Numbered from the stretch's first letter, positions 14,786 to 22,598 are shown. The stretch: 30,066 nt of DNA from Methanocorpusculaceae archaeon UBA456 (GCA_002496395.1 DAJQ01000028.1:14460-44525), one strand, 5' to 3'. Notes: generated by a model from the sequence alone, not told the origin. Numbers and translations are program-made.

Positions 14786-15046
14786 ATGTCAGTGAAGATT
14801 CTTTCCTTTTATCAGGATGGGTGTATGGGGTGCCTTGAGCAGGAGCCGATCAATGCGGAAGTTGAATCGACTTTCCCGGTCTCGATCGAATCAATAAATG
14901 CAAAAGAAGACCCGGATTCTATCAGTATCTACGGGTTGAGAGTAACGCCAACAACAGTCATCCTTGTTGATGATTCTGTGGTGGAGAAGGTGGAGGGTGT
15001 CCTTCACCTGGAGGAGTTCTCCGCTCTCCTGAAAAAGTACTTATGA
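14786..15046 (+). CDS. Thioredoxin-like protein
   Basis: An 86-residue single-domain thioredoxin/glutaredoxin-fold protein. The redox pair is CMGC (Cys13 and Cys16) after the first strand (KILSFYQDG). The cis-proline loop is RVTPTTVIL, and the C-terminal helix LEEFSALLKKYL closes the fold. The active-site dipeptide Met-Gly is unlike the Gly-Pro of classical thioredoxins, so the reductant and targets cannot be predicted. The start has no ribosome-binding site. The stop overlaps the stop of the convergent zinc-ribbon gene by 6 bases (TTATGA). Confidence 0.8.
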   Translation: MSVKILSFYQDGCMGCLEQEPINAEVESTFPVSIESINAKEDPDSISIYGLRVTPTTVILVDDSVVEKVEGVLHLEEFSALLKKYL

Positions 15047-15613
15047 TCGTTCGCCATAGACCCGCTTGATAAAACGAGCTTCAGCATATGATCCGGGCTT
15101 TCGAACGACGGCGCCGTCACGTAGTTTGATCCGGGTAACGCGGAACTGGCGGCCTCCGACAGATGAAATCTCTCCGATAGTATAGACCGTCTCTCCATCC
15201 ACCTTTTCGTACAGGGGGTAGGTGACTGCCCCTTTGTGGAGGGAGGCACGGATGATCACCGAATCGATCACCCGTGTCCAGATGCAGGTGATATCACGTG
15301 TATTGGCTCTCATTCTGCGCGCAGCCCCGAGCTCGACCCCGGTCACCTCCACACCGAAGATATCGTCCCCCACATCCGCAACATACGTATTGCCGACCTC
15401 GACAATCTCGTCATCGGTCAGTTCGATCGTTCCCTGCCTGGATTCTCCTTCACTGCTGATGATCGCCCGTATCTCAATTACTTGTGGTATTTTTATTGCA
15501 GATCGGTGTATATGGTTGCATTCGGAGCATTGAACTGTGGCGGGCTCACCGTCACGAAGGATCTCATGTTCGGTCTCTTCCCCACAGACCGGACATTTTA
15601 CTGATATCGACAT
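15041..15613 (-). CDS. HVO_0476-family zinc-ribbon protein
   Basis: A 190-residue archaeal protein that begins with a zinc ribbon: CPVCGEE near residues 8-14 and CSECNH about 20 residues later supply four cysteines. The rest is a beta-rich domain with SSVGGRQFRVTRIKLRDGAVVRKPG near the end, matching the conserved archaeal HVO_0476 family of unknown function. A role in nucleic-acid or translation-related binding is plausible from the ribbon but unproven. It is divergent from the DUF371 gene across only 33 bp, with TATA-like GTTTATGATG (15636-15645) about 28 nt before the ATG. Confidence 0.82.
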   Translation of the reverse strand: MSISVKCPVCGEETEHEILRDGEPATVQCSECNHIHRSAIKIPQVIEIRAIISSEGESRQGTIELTDDEIVEVGNTYVADVGDDIFGVEVTGVELGAARRMRANTRDITCIWTRVIDSVIIRASLHKGAVTYPLYEKVDGETVYTIGEISSVGGRQFRVTRIKLRDGAVVRKPGSYAEARFIKRVYGERS

Positions 15614-15646
15614 ACTCTATTAGATTGTGTGCAGACATCATAAACA
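15614..15646. promoter_or_regulatory. Compact back-to-back promoters
   Basis: The 33 bp between divergent start codons hold a plus-strand TATA-like CTATTAGATT, centred about 26 nt before the ATG at 15647, and a minus-strand GTTTATGATG, centred about 28 nt before the ATG at 15613. Each TATA element sits against the start codon of the opposite gene, so both messages are predicted to be leaderless and could compete for initiation. Confidence 0.4.
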
Positions 15647-16075
15647 ATGGAGATCAAAGAAGTGATCACCTGCCATGGGCACGCGCATGTCAGGGGCAGT
15701 CACAAAACCACATTTGAGATCACCTGCGAGGACGAACTCTCTCCTCAGGGCGATTGTATCATCGGGGTCTGCTCAGATAAAGGGGCGGCCGATCTTGCGG
15801 ATAATTTCTGTTCACTCCTTGCAGATGAGAGGGCTATACTGACAACCTGTCTCCAGGCGGGGGGAATTTCGTGTGAGATCCGATCCCGTGGCTCCTCGCA
15901 GATGACATTCGATCATCCGACTGATCTCGTCTGGCGGAGGAGTGAGTTTGTCTGTGGGCGCACAATTGGAATTGGCTCGGATCATGTTGCACGGACACTC
16001 CCACGTGAACTGATCAATCTCCTCTCTGGTGGGGCGGATATGGTCGTCATCATGACTGTATGCCGCGAGGAGTGA
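15647..16075 (+). CDS. DUF371 family protein
   Basis: A 142-residue archaeal conserved protein of the DUF371 family. Recognisable features are ITCHGHAHVRGSHKTTFEIT at the N-terminus, ECEIRS/SRGSSQMTF-type strands and GIGSDHVARTLPRELINLL near the C-terminus, the last being the family's most conserved stretch. Function is unknown. It is monocistronic, ends 5 bases before the convergent xseB stop, and has no ribosome-binding site. Confidence 0.82.
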   Translation: MEIKEVITCHGHAHVRGSHKTTFEITCEDELSPQGDCIIGVCSDKGAADLADNFCSLLADERAILTTCLQAGGISCEIRSRGSSQMTFDHPTDLVWRRSEFVCGRTIGIGSDHVARTLPRELINLLSGGADMVVIMTVCREE

Positions 16076-16080
16076 TCGGC

Positions 16081-16263
16081 TCACTCTTCGGTGATCTCGA
16101 GTATGCGGAGTTCGGCCTGTGTCAGATACTGCTCACATTTTTTTATCAGGTCGATTCCGTCTTTATAGAGCCGGACACTCTCATCAAGCGGAGTATCCGG
16201 ATCTTCAAGTTTTCGCGCTATTTCACGGAGCCGTGTTACCATCTCTTCATAGGTCTCTGTCAT
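16081..16263 (-). CDS. xseB: Exodeoxyribonuclease VII small subunit
   Basis: A 60-residue protein with the XseB pattern: an amphipathic helical hairpin (YEEMVTRLREIARKLEDPDTPLDESVRLYKDGIDLIKKCEQYL). The segment RLREIARKLEDPDTPLDESVRLY, with its L-D-x-P-L-x-E-S/A motif, is diagnostic. Several XseB chains bind each large subunit. It follows xseA with a 17-bp overlap, so the two are translated from one message. This is a bacterial-type enzyme in an archaeal chromosome. Confidence 0.9.
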   Translation of the reverse strand: MTETYEEMVTRLREIARKLEDPDTPLDESVRLYKDGIDLIKKCEQYLTQAELRILEITEE

Positions 16264-17491
16264 GGTGCACCTCTGTTATTGTTGCGTCCATCTCGCCATC
16301 ATGGAGGTAGATCGTCACCGGATCACCTGGTTTTAGTCCCACAACCGACCGGATCATCTCTCCCTGTGAAAAGAGGAGTGCATATCCTCTTCTGAGCGGT
16401 TCCCTGAGATCTGCGGCCCGGATCTCTGCCGCGTACCGGGCGAGATCACTTCGCTCCTTTATGAGGCGACTGTTCATCGCCCGGCAGAGTCTCTCACGCA
16501 GTTCATCTGATGCCTGTTTCATATCACTGATCTGCCGCTCGATCCTCCTGCTCTGTATCCGAAACCGGATCTCTTCGAGGTCACGACCGAACTTCTCCAG
16601 CCGGTCGAGCAGGCAATTTTGCAGTGCTATTCGTGTTTCAGCATGCTCCCTCAAAAGGGTGATCCGATCAGGTACAATAAGTTCTGCTGCCGCCGAGGGT
16701 GTCGGCGCACGCAGATCGCTTGCAAGATCGGCAAGTGTCACATCAACTTCGTGTCCGATAGCGGAGACGACAGGGGTTCTGCATGCGGCAATCGCCCGGA
16801 TCACATCCGGATGATTAAACGCAAAGAGATCTTCAAAACTTCCTCCGCCGCGTGCAACGATGATCACATCCACATGCCCGTCAATGTGCCGGATTGCTTC
16901 GGCGATATCCAGGTGCGCATGCTCCCCCTGCACCTGGGTCGGCGATAGGATTAGATCGAGGGGAAACCGCCGTGAGAGGATATTTCTTATGTCCTGAAGC
17001 ACTGCTCCGGTTTTGGACGTGACGACGCCGACACGAAGGGGATACTGTGGAATCGATTTTTTTGTTTCAGCTGCAAAACAGCCCTCGGCTGAAAGCTCAC
17101 GTTTCCACCGCTCCAGAAGGATGAATTTTTCCCCGGCACCTGCATGGATTAAACTCTCTCCGATGAACTGGGTCTTGCCATAGGGTGGATAGAAGTCAAC
17201 ATACCCATGCACAATCACATCCATTCCATTCTCGGGAGGAGGTGATACCCGGAGTGCTGAGCGTCTCCAGATGACGCAGTCGATTGCGGCATCCCCATTG
17301 GAATTCTTCTCAGAGAGGGTGAAGTACATGTGTCCTGATGAATGCAGACGGTAGTTTGTCACCTCTCCCCTGACCGAAATGCCGCGAAGCAGAGGGGTGT
17401 CAAGCTCTTCCCTGATGATCCGGGTGAGATCCTGCACGGTAATAACCTCATGATCGCCTGTTCCCAGGGTTGCCTGTTCTTCACCGGGCAT
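16247..17491 (-). CDS. xseA: Exodeoxyribonuclease VII large subunit
   Basis: A 414-residue XseA. An N-terminal OB-fold binds single-stranded DNA (ITVQDLTRIIREEL through IRGISVRGEVTNYRLHSSGHMYFTL-type strands). A catalytic domain follows with VGVVTSKTGAVLQDIRNIL, VARGGGSFEDLFAFN and SAIGHEVDVTLADLASDLRAPTPSAAAEL, all hallmarks of the family. A long helical region (about 270-360) provides the docking sites for XseB. The enzyme degrades single-stranded DNA to oligonucleotides in repair and recombination. The family is mainly bacterial, with scattered methanogen members, so ancient transfer is likely. It is slightly shorter than the Escherichia coli protein. Confidence 0.95.
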   Translation of the reverse strand: MPGEEQATLGTGDHEVITVQDLTRIIREELDTPLLRGISVRGEVTNYRLHSSGHMYFTLSEKNSNGDAAIDCVIWRRSALRVSPPPENGMDVIVHGYVDFYPPYGKTQFIGESLIHAGAGEKFILLERWKRELSAEGCFAAETKKSIPQYPLRVGVVTSKTGAVLQDIRNILSRRFPLDLILSPTQVQGEHAHLDIAEAIRHIDGHVDVIIVARGGGSFEDLFAFNHPDVIRAIAACRTPVVSAIGHEVDVTLADLASDLRAPTPSAAAELIVPDRITLLREHAETRIALQNCLLDRLEKFGRDLEEIRFRIQSRRIERQISDMKQASDELRERLCRAMNSRLIKERSDLARYAAEIRAADLREPLRRGYALLFSQGEMIRSVVGLKPGDPVTIYLHDGEMDATITEVHHDRDL

Positions 17492-17528
17492 AGGAATCTA
17501 TTTGTGGCAGGATGAGAAGAAACTGCGT

Positions 17529-18386
17529 ATGCTGCGAACCGGTGTGTCAAGCATGTTCTTTCATGAATACAGCCTGGAATCGATCTTTTCTGCCATTCTT
17601 CGGGCAGGGCTTGATACGGTTGAGTTCTGGCTTGAAACACCATCTTTCTGGACAACCGGCAGGGATAATGCTGAACTGAAAAGGGTTCTTTATGATTATC
17701 CTTCCCTCTCTCCAGTCACCGTCCATGCCCCCACCCTCGATCTGAATCCGGTTTCAATTAACCCGGAGGTAGCCGCTGTATCGGTTGATGCCGTCTGCTC
17801 GGCAATTTTGACAGCAGATGAGATCCAGGCAGAGGTGATCACCATTCACCCCGGCAGAAGAACTGCAAAACGTCCTCCAAGCAGGGCGGATCTGCACCGG
17901 TTTGCGATCTATATGGAGGCAGTGGAGGCAGCATCACGTGGCCTCTCTGTAGCGGTTGCCATCGAAAATATGGAACCGAGAATTAACAGCCTCATGTCAA
18001 CACCAGAGGCGATACGGGATGTACTGGATGAGTACTCTCATCTCTTCTTCACCTTTGATTATGCGCATGCCAGCATTGGAGAGGGTGGGCTGGCCCGTGA
18101 GTACATCAGGTTGAATTCCGATCGGATCAGAAATGTTCATGCGAGTTCCGGATCCCCGGAGCGGATGCATGGACCTCTTGCCGGATCGGATACAATGGGT
18201 GAATTAACCTCTCTTCTCTCATCTTTTGGTTATAATGGCCCCGTTATCTTTGAGATCGAGGATCTGGGATTTTCCACACGGCTCAGCTATGAAGAGAAGT
18301 GCGCCCTCCTTGCCATGGAAGTGGATGCCTTCTGGAAAGCATGGCATAAAGGAGTAGATTTATCATTACAGACTTCAATTGATTGA
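17529..18386 (+). CDS. Sugar phosphate isomerase/epimerase-like TIM barrel (AP endonuclease 2 family)
   Basis: A 285-residue TIM-barrel protein of the xylose-isomerase-like/endonuclease IV superfamily. Putative metal ligands occur in the expected order: VTVHAP (His), ITIHPGR (His), AIENME (Glu), FTFDYAHAS (Asp and His), VHASSG (His) and FEIED (Glu). This retains the divalent-metal site, but the superfamily covers sugar isomerases, epimerases and AP endonucleases, and the substrate cannot be chosen from sequence. ATG 17529 is preferred, with AGGATGAG 12 bases upstream. A TTG at 17502 would add nine non-conserved residues. It is divergent from xseA, so a DNA-repair role is conceivable but weakly supported. 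Confidence 0.8.
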   Translation: MLRTGVSSMFFHEYSLESIFSAILRAGLDTVEFWLETPSFWTTGRDNAELKRVLYDYPSLSPVTVHAPTLDLNPVSINPEVAAVSVDAVCSAILTADEIQAEVITIHPGRRTAKRPPSRADLHRFAIYMEAVEAASRGLSVAVAIENMEPRINSLMSTPEAIRDVLDEYSHLFFTFDYAHASIGEGGLAREYIRLNSDRIRNVHASSGSPERMHGPLAGSDTMGELTSLLSSFGYNGPVIFEIEDLGFSTRLSYEEKCALLAMEVDAFWKAWHKGVDLSLQTSID

Positions 18387-18448
18387 TAGATACGAATCGC
18401 CTATGAACGATAATTTCTCTCAGAGTACTGGAATGGAGTGAGTGCAGA

Positions 18449-19714
18449 ATGGCGGCTGATGCACTTCACTTCACCCTCTTTTTCATCTGCCTCTTTTTCT
18501 CAGGTTTCTTCTCGGGATCAGAAGTGGCCCTGATTGCAATCACCCGGGCAAAAGTCCGGACACTCATTACTGAAGGTACAAAGAGTGCATTAGCCCTTGC
18601 GAGGCTGAAAGAGAATACCGATCATCTTCTGATCACCATCCTGATCGGGAACAATATTGTCAATGTCTCGGCAGCGACGCTTGCCACAGCAATTGCAATT
18701 GATTACTTCGGCGATGCGGGGGTTGGGATTGCCACCGGAGTTGTCGTTATCCTTATGCTCATCATCGGCGAGATAGGGCCAAAGACCTATGCCTCAAAGC
18801 GGGTCGATGCATTTGCCCTTTTTGTCGCCCGCCCGATCCTTCTCCTTGAGAAGATCCTCTTCCCGATCCTCTGGTTCTATGATCGGATCAGGAAAGTGAG
18901 CACGACAGATGAGGATCTCCAGCTTCAGCATGGTGTCACTGAGGAGGAGATCAAGGAATGGATCGATGTCGGGGAAGAGAGCGGTGCCATTGAAGAGAAT
19001 GAGCGTGCCATGCTCCATTCTGTCTTTCGATTCGGCGATACGGTGGCACGCGAAGTGATGACCCCCCGGCCGGATGTGGTGATGATCTCAGACTCGACAA
19101 GCCTGGATGAGGCATTGGATCTCTTCCACGAGACCGGTTTCTCCCGCCTGCCCGTTTATCATGGCGAGGCTGAAAATATCATCGGCATCCTGAATGTGAA
19201 GGATGTCTTCCGGGCAATCCACAGCGGTGTCCCTGATGTTTTAATCCCTGACATGATTCACGAGGTCTATTTTGTTCCCGAATCAAAGAAGATCGATGAT
19301 CTCTTAAAAGAACTCCAGTTCAAACAGTCGCATCTTGCGATCATCCTCGATGAATACGGGGTCTTCTCAGGGGTGGTTTCAATCGAGGATATCCTCGAAG
19401 AGCTTGTGGGTGATATCCTGGATGAGTTTGATGTCGAGGAGGATGAGATTCAGGATATGGGCAATGGTGTCTATCTCATTGATGCGCAGGCATGGGTTGA
19501 GGATATCAACAATTCCCTCCCTGTTCCTCTCCCCCTTGAGCCGGATAATTTTGAGACGGTCGGCGGCCTTGTCTTCACCAGGCTTGGGAGAATTCCTCAT
19601 ATCGGTGAATCCATCATCATCCCTGAGGTGAACGGGCGGCTCACGGTTACCCAGATGAGGGGACGGCAGATTCTCAAGGTCAAGCTCACGCTCGAAACTG
19701 TTCCGGAGAACTGA
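18449..19714 (+). CDS. CorC/HlyC-type (CNNM, DUF21) membrane protein with CBS domains
   Basis: A 421-residue protein with the three-part CNNM/CorC architecture. Residues 1-about 145 are the DUF21 transmembrane domain (FFSGFFSGSEVALIAITRAK at the start is characteristic, and IGEIGPKTYA is conserved). Next comes a tandem CBS module (EVMTPRPDVVMISDSTSLDEAL and IPDMIHEVYFVPESKKIDDLL). A C-terminal CorC_HlyC domain (VYLIDAQAWVEDINNSL, FETVGGLVFTRLGRIP) ends the protein. Members are linked to Mg2+ or other cation transport; some archaeal and bacterial homologues bind ATP-Mg through the CBS domains. GGAGTGAG lies before the ATG. It is followed by purN after 35 bp. Confidence 0.92.
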   Translation: MAADALHFTLFFICLFFSGFFSGSEVALIAITRAKVRTLITEGTKSALALARLKENTDHLLITILIGNNIVNVSAATLATAIAIDYFGDAGVGIATGVVVILMLIIGEIGPKTYASKRVDAFALFVARPILLLEKILFPILWFYDRIRKVSTTDEDLQLQHGVTEEEIKEWIDVGEESGAIEENERAMLHSVFRFGDTVAREVMTPRPDVVMISDSTSLDEALDLFHETGFSRLPVYHGEAENIIGILNVKDVFRAIHSGVPDVLIPDMIHEVYFVPESKKIDDLLKELQFKQSHLAIILDEYGVFSGVVSIEDILEELVGDILDEFDVEEDEIQDMGNGVYLIDAQAWVEDINNSLPVPLPLEPDNFETVGGLVFTRLGRIPHIGESIIIPEVNGRLTVTQMRGRQILKVKLTLETVPEN

Positions 19715-19749
19715 TCAGTATTATCGGTAGTGCCCTCCCATATATTTCC

Positions 19750-20388
19750 ATGAAACGCATCGTCATGCTTGCTTCCGGCCGTGGCTCCAACTTCCTGGCG
19801 GTCGCCTCCGCAATAACGCGAGGGATGATTCATGGGCGATGTGTGGGGTTGATCGTCGATCGTAGAGGGACACTGGCGGCTGTCCGCGCAGAAGAGTGTG
19901 GGATCCCGGTTTTTCTCGTCGATTATCCCGGCTTCTCTGGAAAATCTGAGTACGAAGAGGAACTAACGAGAACGCTCGGCTCCCTAGCACCGGATCTGAT
20001 CGTCCTTGCAGGGTACATGAAGATCCTGGGATCAGCCATTATCAGGGACTATGCAGGTCGGATCATCAATATCCATCCCTCGCTTCTTCCCTCATTTCCG
20101 GGTCTTGATGCGCAGGGGCAGGCACTTGAATATGGGGTGAAGATCTCCGGCTGCACCGTTCACTTTGTCGATGAGGGGACAGATAGTGGACCGGTGATCC
20201 TCCAGAGAGCAGTTCCTGTCCTGGATGATGATGATCCAAAAAGCCTCGCTGAGCGGATCCTTCATGAAGAGCATATCGCCCTCCCCGCGGCTGTTTCGCT
20301 CTTCTGCGAGGATCGCCTCCGGATCCTTGGGAGGACAGTGATCCGGCTGGATTCAGATTTCCAGGAAGGGAGATCCGGGAGCACCTGA
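19750..20388 (+). CDS. purN: Phosphoribosylglycinamide formyltransferase
   Basis: A 212-residue PurN, which transfers a formyl group from 10-formyl-tetrahydrofolate (or an archaeal pterin analogue) to GAR in purine synthesis. GRGSNF (10-15) binds the GAR phosphate. The catalytic Asn107, His109 and Asp145 are visible in IINIHPSLLPSFPG and GTDSGPVI. Length is normal. There is no ribosome-binding site; TATTATC (19719-19725), about 28 nt upstream, could be the TATA box of a leaderless message. The next gene starts one base after its stop, so purN probably leads a short operon with two RNA-processing genes. Confidence 0.95.
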   Translation: MKRIVMLASGRGSNFLAVASAITRGMIHGRCVGLIVDRRGTLAAVRAEECGIPVFLVDYPGFSGKSEYEEELTRTLGSLAPDLIVLAGYMKILGSAIIRDYAGRIINIHPSLLPSFPGLDAQGQALEYGVKISGCTVHFVDEGTDSGPVILQRAVPVLDDDDPKSLAERILHEEHIALPAAVSLFCEDRLRILGRTVIRLDSDFQEGRSGST

Positions 20389-20389
20389 G

Positions 20390-20716
20390 ATGGGAGAAAA
20401 AAACCGTTTTGGGAATGGAAAGAAGATCGCCCGTGAGCGGATCGAAATTCTCTTTGAGAATGCAGCAGAATGGGCCGGGGATGATGAGGAGAGCTCCCGT
20501 CGTTGTATCCAAATTGCAAAGAGGATTGCAATGAAACAGAGGATACGTATCCCGAAGCGATACCGCCGTCTCTTCTGTTCACAGTGCCATACTATCCTGA
20601 GACCGGGTATAAACTCAAGGGTCAGGATTCAGCATGGTAGGGTCATTCTGACGTGTCTTGAATGTGGTCAAAGAAAACGTTATCCGGTGGTGAAGCTCCA
20701 TGCCAACAAAGTATGA
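20390..20716 (+). CDS. rnp4: Ribonuclease P protein component 4
   Basis: A 108-residue Rpr2/Rpp21-type subunit of archaeal RNase P, which supports 5' maturation of tRNA. An N-terminal helical region (IARERIEILFENA, SRRCIQIAKRIAMKQRIRIP) precedes the four-cysteine zinc ribbon FCSQC...LTCLECG. The C-terminal KRYPVVKLH fits the family. The helical part binds the Rpp29 partner in known structures. The start ATG is one base after the purN stop, and the end overlaps the next gene by 17 bp. Confidence 0.93.
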   Translation: MGEKNRFGNGKKIARERIEILFENAAEWAGDDEESSRRCIQIAKRIAMKQRIRIPKRYRRLFCSQCHTILRPGINSRVRIQHGRVILTCLECGQRKRYPVVKLHANKV

Positions 20717-20942
20717 TACATCAGGAATCCAGACATTAAAGCCGACGATTTGGGTGGGAAAACACGGAGTGACGCCGGAGGTTGCCGGTGAGATCCGTGC
20801 CCAGCTTGAGGTGAGAGAAATGATTAAGATCAAATGGCTGAAAAATGCTCCAATGGATCCCCTCGCAGTGGTGGATGGAACCGGGGGTGTGGTGGTCACA
20901 ACCCGCGGCCGGACAATGGTCATTGCAAAGAAACGTGGGTAG
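20700..20942 (+). CDS. CRM/YhbY-domain RNA-binding protein
   Basis: An 80-residue single-domain protein of the YhbY/CRM family, which binds pre-ribosomal or intron RNA. The conserved pattern is PTIWVGKHGVTPEVAGEIRAQLEVREMIKIKW with the GxxG-type loop GKHG, ending VVTTRGRTMVIAKK. Its coupling by overlap to RNase P subunit 4 is common in archaea and points to tRNA or rRNA maturation. Confidence 0.9.
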   Translation: MPTKYDTSGIQTLKPTIWVGKHGVTPEVAGEIRAQLEVREMIKIKWLKNAPMDPLAVVDGTGGVVVTTRGRTMVIAKKRG

Positions 20943-20978
20943 GCGATATCTGCCCTGCTTCTTCTTTTCATCCAGAAA

Positions 20979-20985
20979 TTTATAT
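20979..20985 (+). promoter_or_regulatory. TATA box of the ribosomal/SRP operon
   Basis: TTTATAT preceded by CAGAAA lies in the 102-bp gap before rps19e. Transcription would start near 21008 and leave about 36 nt of leader, with GTGAGG (21031-21036) as ribosome-binding site 8 bases before the ATG. No other feature is seen in the gap. Confidence 0.6.
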
Positions 20986-21044
20986 CAGCTGATCCACCCT
21001 ATACGTAAAGACTGTTAGTGAACCACAACAGTGAGGAATAGAAC

Positions 21045-21494
21045 ATGACTACAGTATTTGATATCCCGGCAGAAATCCTCATCAGGAAGGTTGCAGAGGA
21101 ACTCAAGGGCAAACCCGAGATCCAGGCACCCTCATGGGCAGAGTATGTCAAGACGGGAGTTCATAAGCAGATGCCACCGGAGAACACCGACTGGTGGCAT
21201 ATCCGTGCAGCAGCAGTGCTGCGCCGTGTCTATGTTGATGGACCGGTTGGAGTGGAGAGAATGAGATCAATCTATGGCGGTGCCCAGAACAGGGGTTCCC
21301 GCCCATCCCGGTTCAGAAAGGGGAGCGGCTCGATTGCGCGGAAACTTTTTCAGCAGCTCGAAGCAGCCGGTCTCCTTGAGAAGGCAACAGGAGGCCGAAA
21401 GGTCTCGCCAGCCGGTCGTTCATTCCTGGATAACGTTGCATACAGCCTCAAAGCCGAGGTTGCAGAAGCAGCACCGGGAATTGAGAAGTATTGA
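21045..21494 (+). CDS. rps19e: Ribosomal protein S19e
   Basis: A 149-residue small-subunit protein S19e, found in archaea and eukaryotes only. The family stretches WAEYVKTGVHKQMPPENTDWWHIRAAAVLRRVY, GGAQNRGSRPSRFRKGSGSIARK and LEKATGGRKVSPAGRSFLD are all present. The winged-helix fold binds the 18S-like rRNA head. It opens a ten-gene operon. Confidence 0.97.
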   Translation: MTTVFDIPAEILIRKVAEELKGKPEIQAPSWAEYVKTGVHKQMPPENTDWWHIRAAAVLRRVYVDGPVGVERMRSIYGGAQNRGSRPSRFRKGSGSIARKLFQQLEAAGLLEKATGGRKVSPAGRSFLDNVAYSLKAEVAEAAPGIEKY

Positions 21495-21506
21495 GGTGAT
21501 GTGTAC

Positions 21507-21842
21507 ATGGGAGACGATGAGTTATCTGAACTCCGGCAACGGCGGCTTGCCCAGATGCAGCAACAGCAGCAGGCAGAACAGCACGAGGCCCAGCGCCAGC
21601 AACAGATTGACCAACAGGTTCAGATGGTGTTGATGCAGGTTCTTGAGCCAGAAGCACGTGAGCGATTAAACACAATCAAGCTCACAAAACCTGACTTTGC
21701 ACGAGCCGTCGAGCAGCAGCTTGTTATGCTCGCTCAGCAGGGTCGACTCTCACGTACGACAAAAATCACTGATACACAGCTCAAAGAGCTCCTCAAACAA
21801 CTGGTACCGCAAAAAAAGGACTTTAATATCCGAAGGGTATGA
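21507..21842 (+). CDS. PDCD5-family DNA-binding protein
   Basis: A 111-residue archaeal homologue of PDCD5. A glutamine-rich helical N-terminus (RLAQMQQQQQAEQHEAQRQQQ) is followed by the three-helix bundle LEPEARERLNTIKLTKPDFARAVEQQLVMLAQQGRL and the basic tail KKDFNIRRV. ATG 21507 is preferred over GTG 21501 because GAGGTGAT then lies about 6 bases upstream. Archaeal members bind nucleic acid in vitro, but their cellular role is uncertain. The standard position after rps19e suggests ribosome biogenesis. The stop overlaps the next start (ATGA). Confidence 0.93.
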   Translation: MGDDELSELRQRRLAQMQQQQQAEQHEAQRQQQIDQQVQMVLMQVLEPEARERLNTIKLTKPDFARAVEQQLVMLAQQGRLSRTTKITDTQLKELLKQLVPQKKDFNIRRV

Positions 21843-22426
21843 TGAAGGTCGGAATGCTCTATAGTGGTGGAAAAGACAGTTCTCTTGCTGCCATCCTGCT
21901 CTCGCGGGATTATACTGTAGAGCTGAACACGTTCGTATTCAATCCCGATCGGGAGGTTCCTAAAGTCGCGGCGGCGGCAGAGGCTCTGGGTATGCCCTGG
22001 AAAAAGAGAACCTTTGCGTCAGGTTTCATTGATGAGGCCATTGGAGTACTTGTACGGTGTGGGTATCCAAATGAGGCAATCAATGAGATTCACCGACGGT
22101 CCCTCTGTGCGCTTGCACAGGAGTATGAGGTGGTCGCCGATGGTACCCGGTTCATGGATCGGGTACCTATGCTGAACCCGTCTGAGGTGCAGAGCTTTGA
22201 AGACAGGATGGGGGTTTCCTATATACGCCCCCTTCTTGGATTTGGAAGGCGTGAGATAACACGCCTTGTGGATCGGATGCTCACCGTTGTCTATGGTGAG
22301 ACTCCTAAGATAGAAAATGGTGATTATGAAGCTGAGATCCGTGAGGAGATGACCCTGCGTGGCATTGACTGGAACGGAATCTTCCCTGAGAATCACCAGC
22401 AATCTCTCGTCACCGGGAGAAGATAG
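21839..22426 (+). CDS. PP-loop (adenine nucleotide alpha hydrolase-like) ATPase of unknown substrate
   Basis: A 195-residue protein with the ATP-pyrophosphatase signature SGGKDSS (residues 9-15), the N-terminal Rossmann-like fold of tRNA-thiolating and NH3-dependent synthetases, and a conserved VADGTRFMDRVP segment. IRPLLGFGRREI is like the C-terminal part of ThiI/TtuA-type and asparagine-synthetase-like domains. There are only two cysteines (in VRCGYP and SLCALA), so it does not carry the cluster-binding set of TtuA. The gene overlaps PDCD5 by 4 bases and is followed by L39e, so it is translated with ribosomal proteins. A tRNA- or translation-factor-modifying role is plausible. The second ATG at 21842 is equally possible. 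Confidence 0.8.
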   Translation: MMKVGMLYSGGKDSSLAAILLSRDYTVELNTFVFNPDREVPKVAAAAEALGMPWKKRTFASGFIDEAIGVLVRCGYPNEAINEIHRRSLCALAQEYEVVADGTRFMDRVPMLNPSEVQSFEDRMGVSYIRPLLGFGRREITRLVDRMLTVVYGETPKIENGDYEAEIREEMTLRGIDWNGIFPENHQQSLVTGRR

Positions 22427-22445
22427 ATCAGGTTGGTGAATACCA

Positions 22446-22598
22446 ATGAGCAAACTGACAAAAGGTCGAAAGATACGAATGGCGAAAGCCACCCAGCAGA
22501 ACCGTAGGGTTCCGCAGTGGGTCATGATCAAAACGAAACGTGCAGTTGTATCGCATCCAAAGCGGCGCAGCTGGAGACGTAGCAGTCTGAAGGTGTGA
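22446..22598 (+). CDS. rpl39e: Ribosomal protein L39e
   Basis: A very small (50-residue), strongly basic protein, from SKLTKGRKIRMAKATQQNRR through VPQWVMIKTKR to SHPKRRSWRRSSLKV, which is the full-length L39e pattern. It lies near the exit tunnel of the large subunit. GGTGAATACC precedes the ATG, and L31e follows after three bases. Its size makes it easy to miss in automatic gene finding. Confidence 0.97.
   Translation: MSKLTKGRKIRMAKATQQNRRVPQWVMIKTKRAVVSHPKRRSWRRSSLKV

Noticed and set aside
17502..17528. TTG start that would extend the TIM-barrel protein by nine residues
   Set aside because: ATG 17529 with an upstream AGGATGAG fits better, and the added residues (WQDEKKLR) overlap the ribosome-binding site.
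21540..21620. CAG/CAA-rich stretch resembling a microsatellite
   Set aside because: It encodes the glutamine-rich helical N-terminus normal for archaeal PDCD5 proteins.
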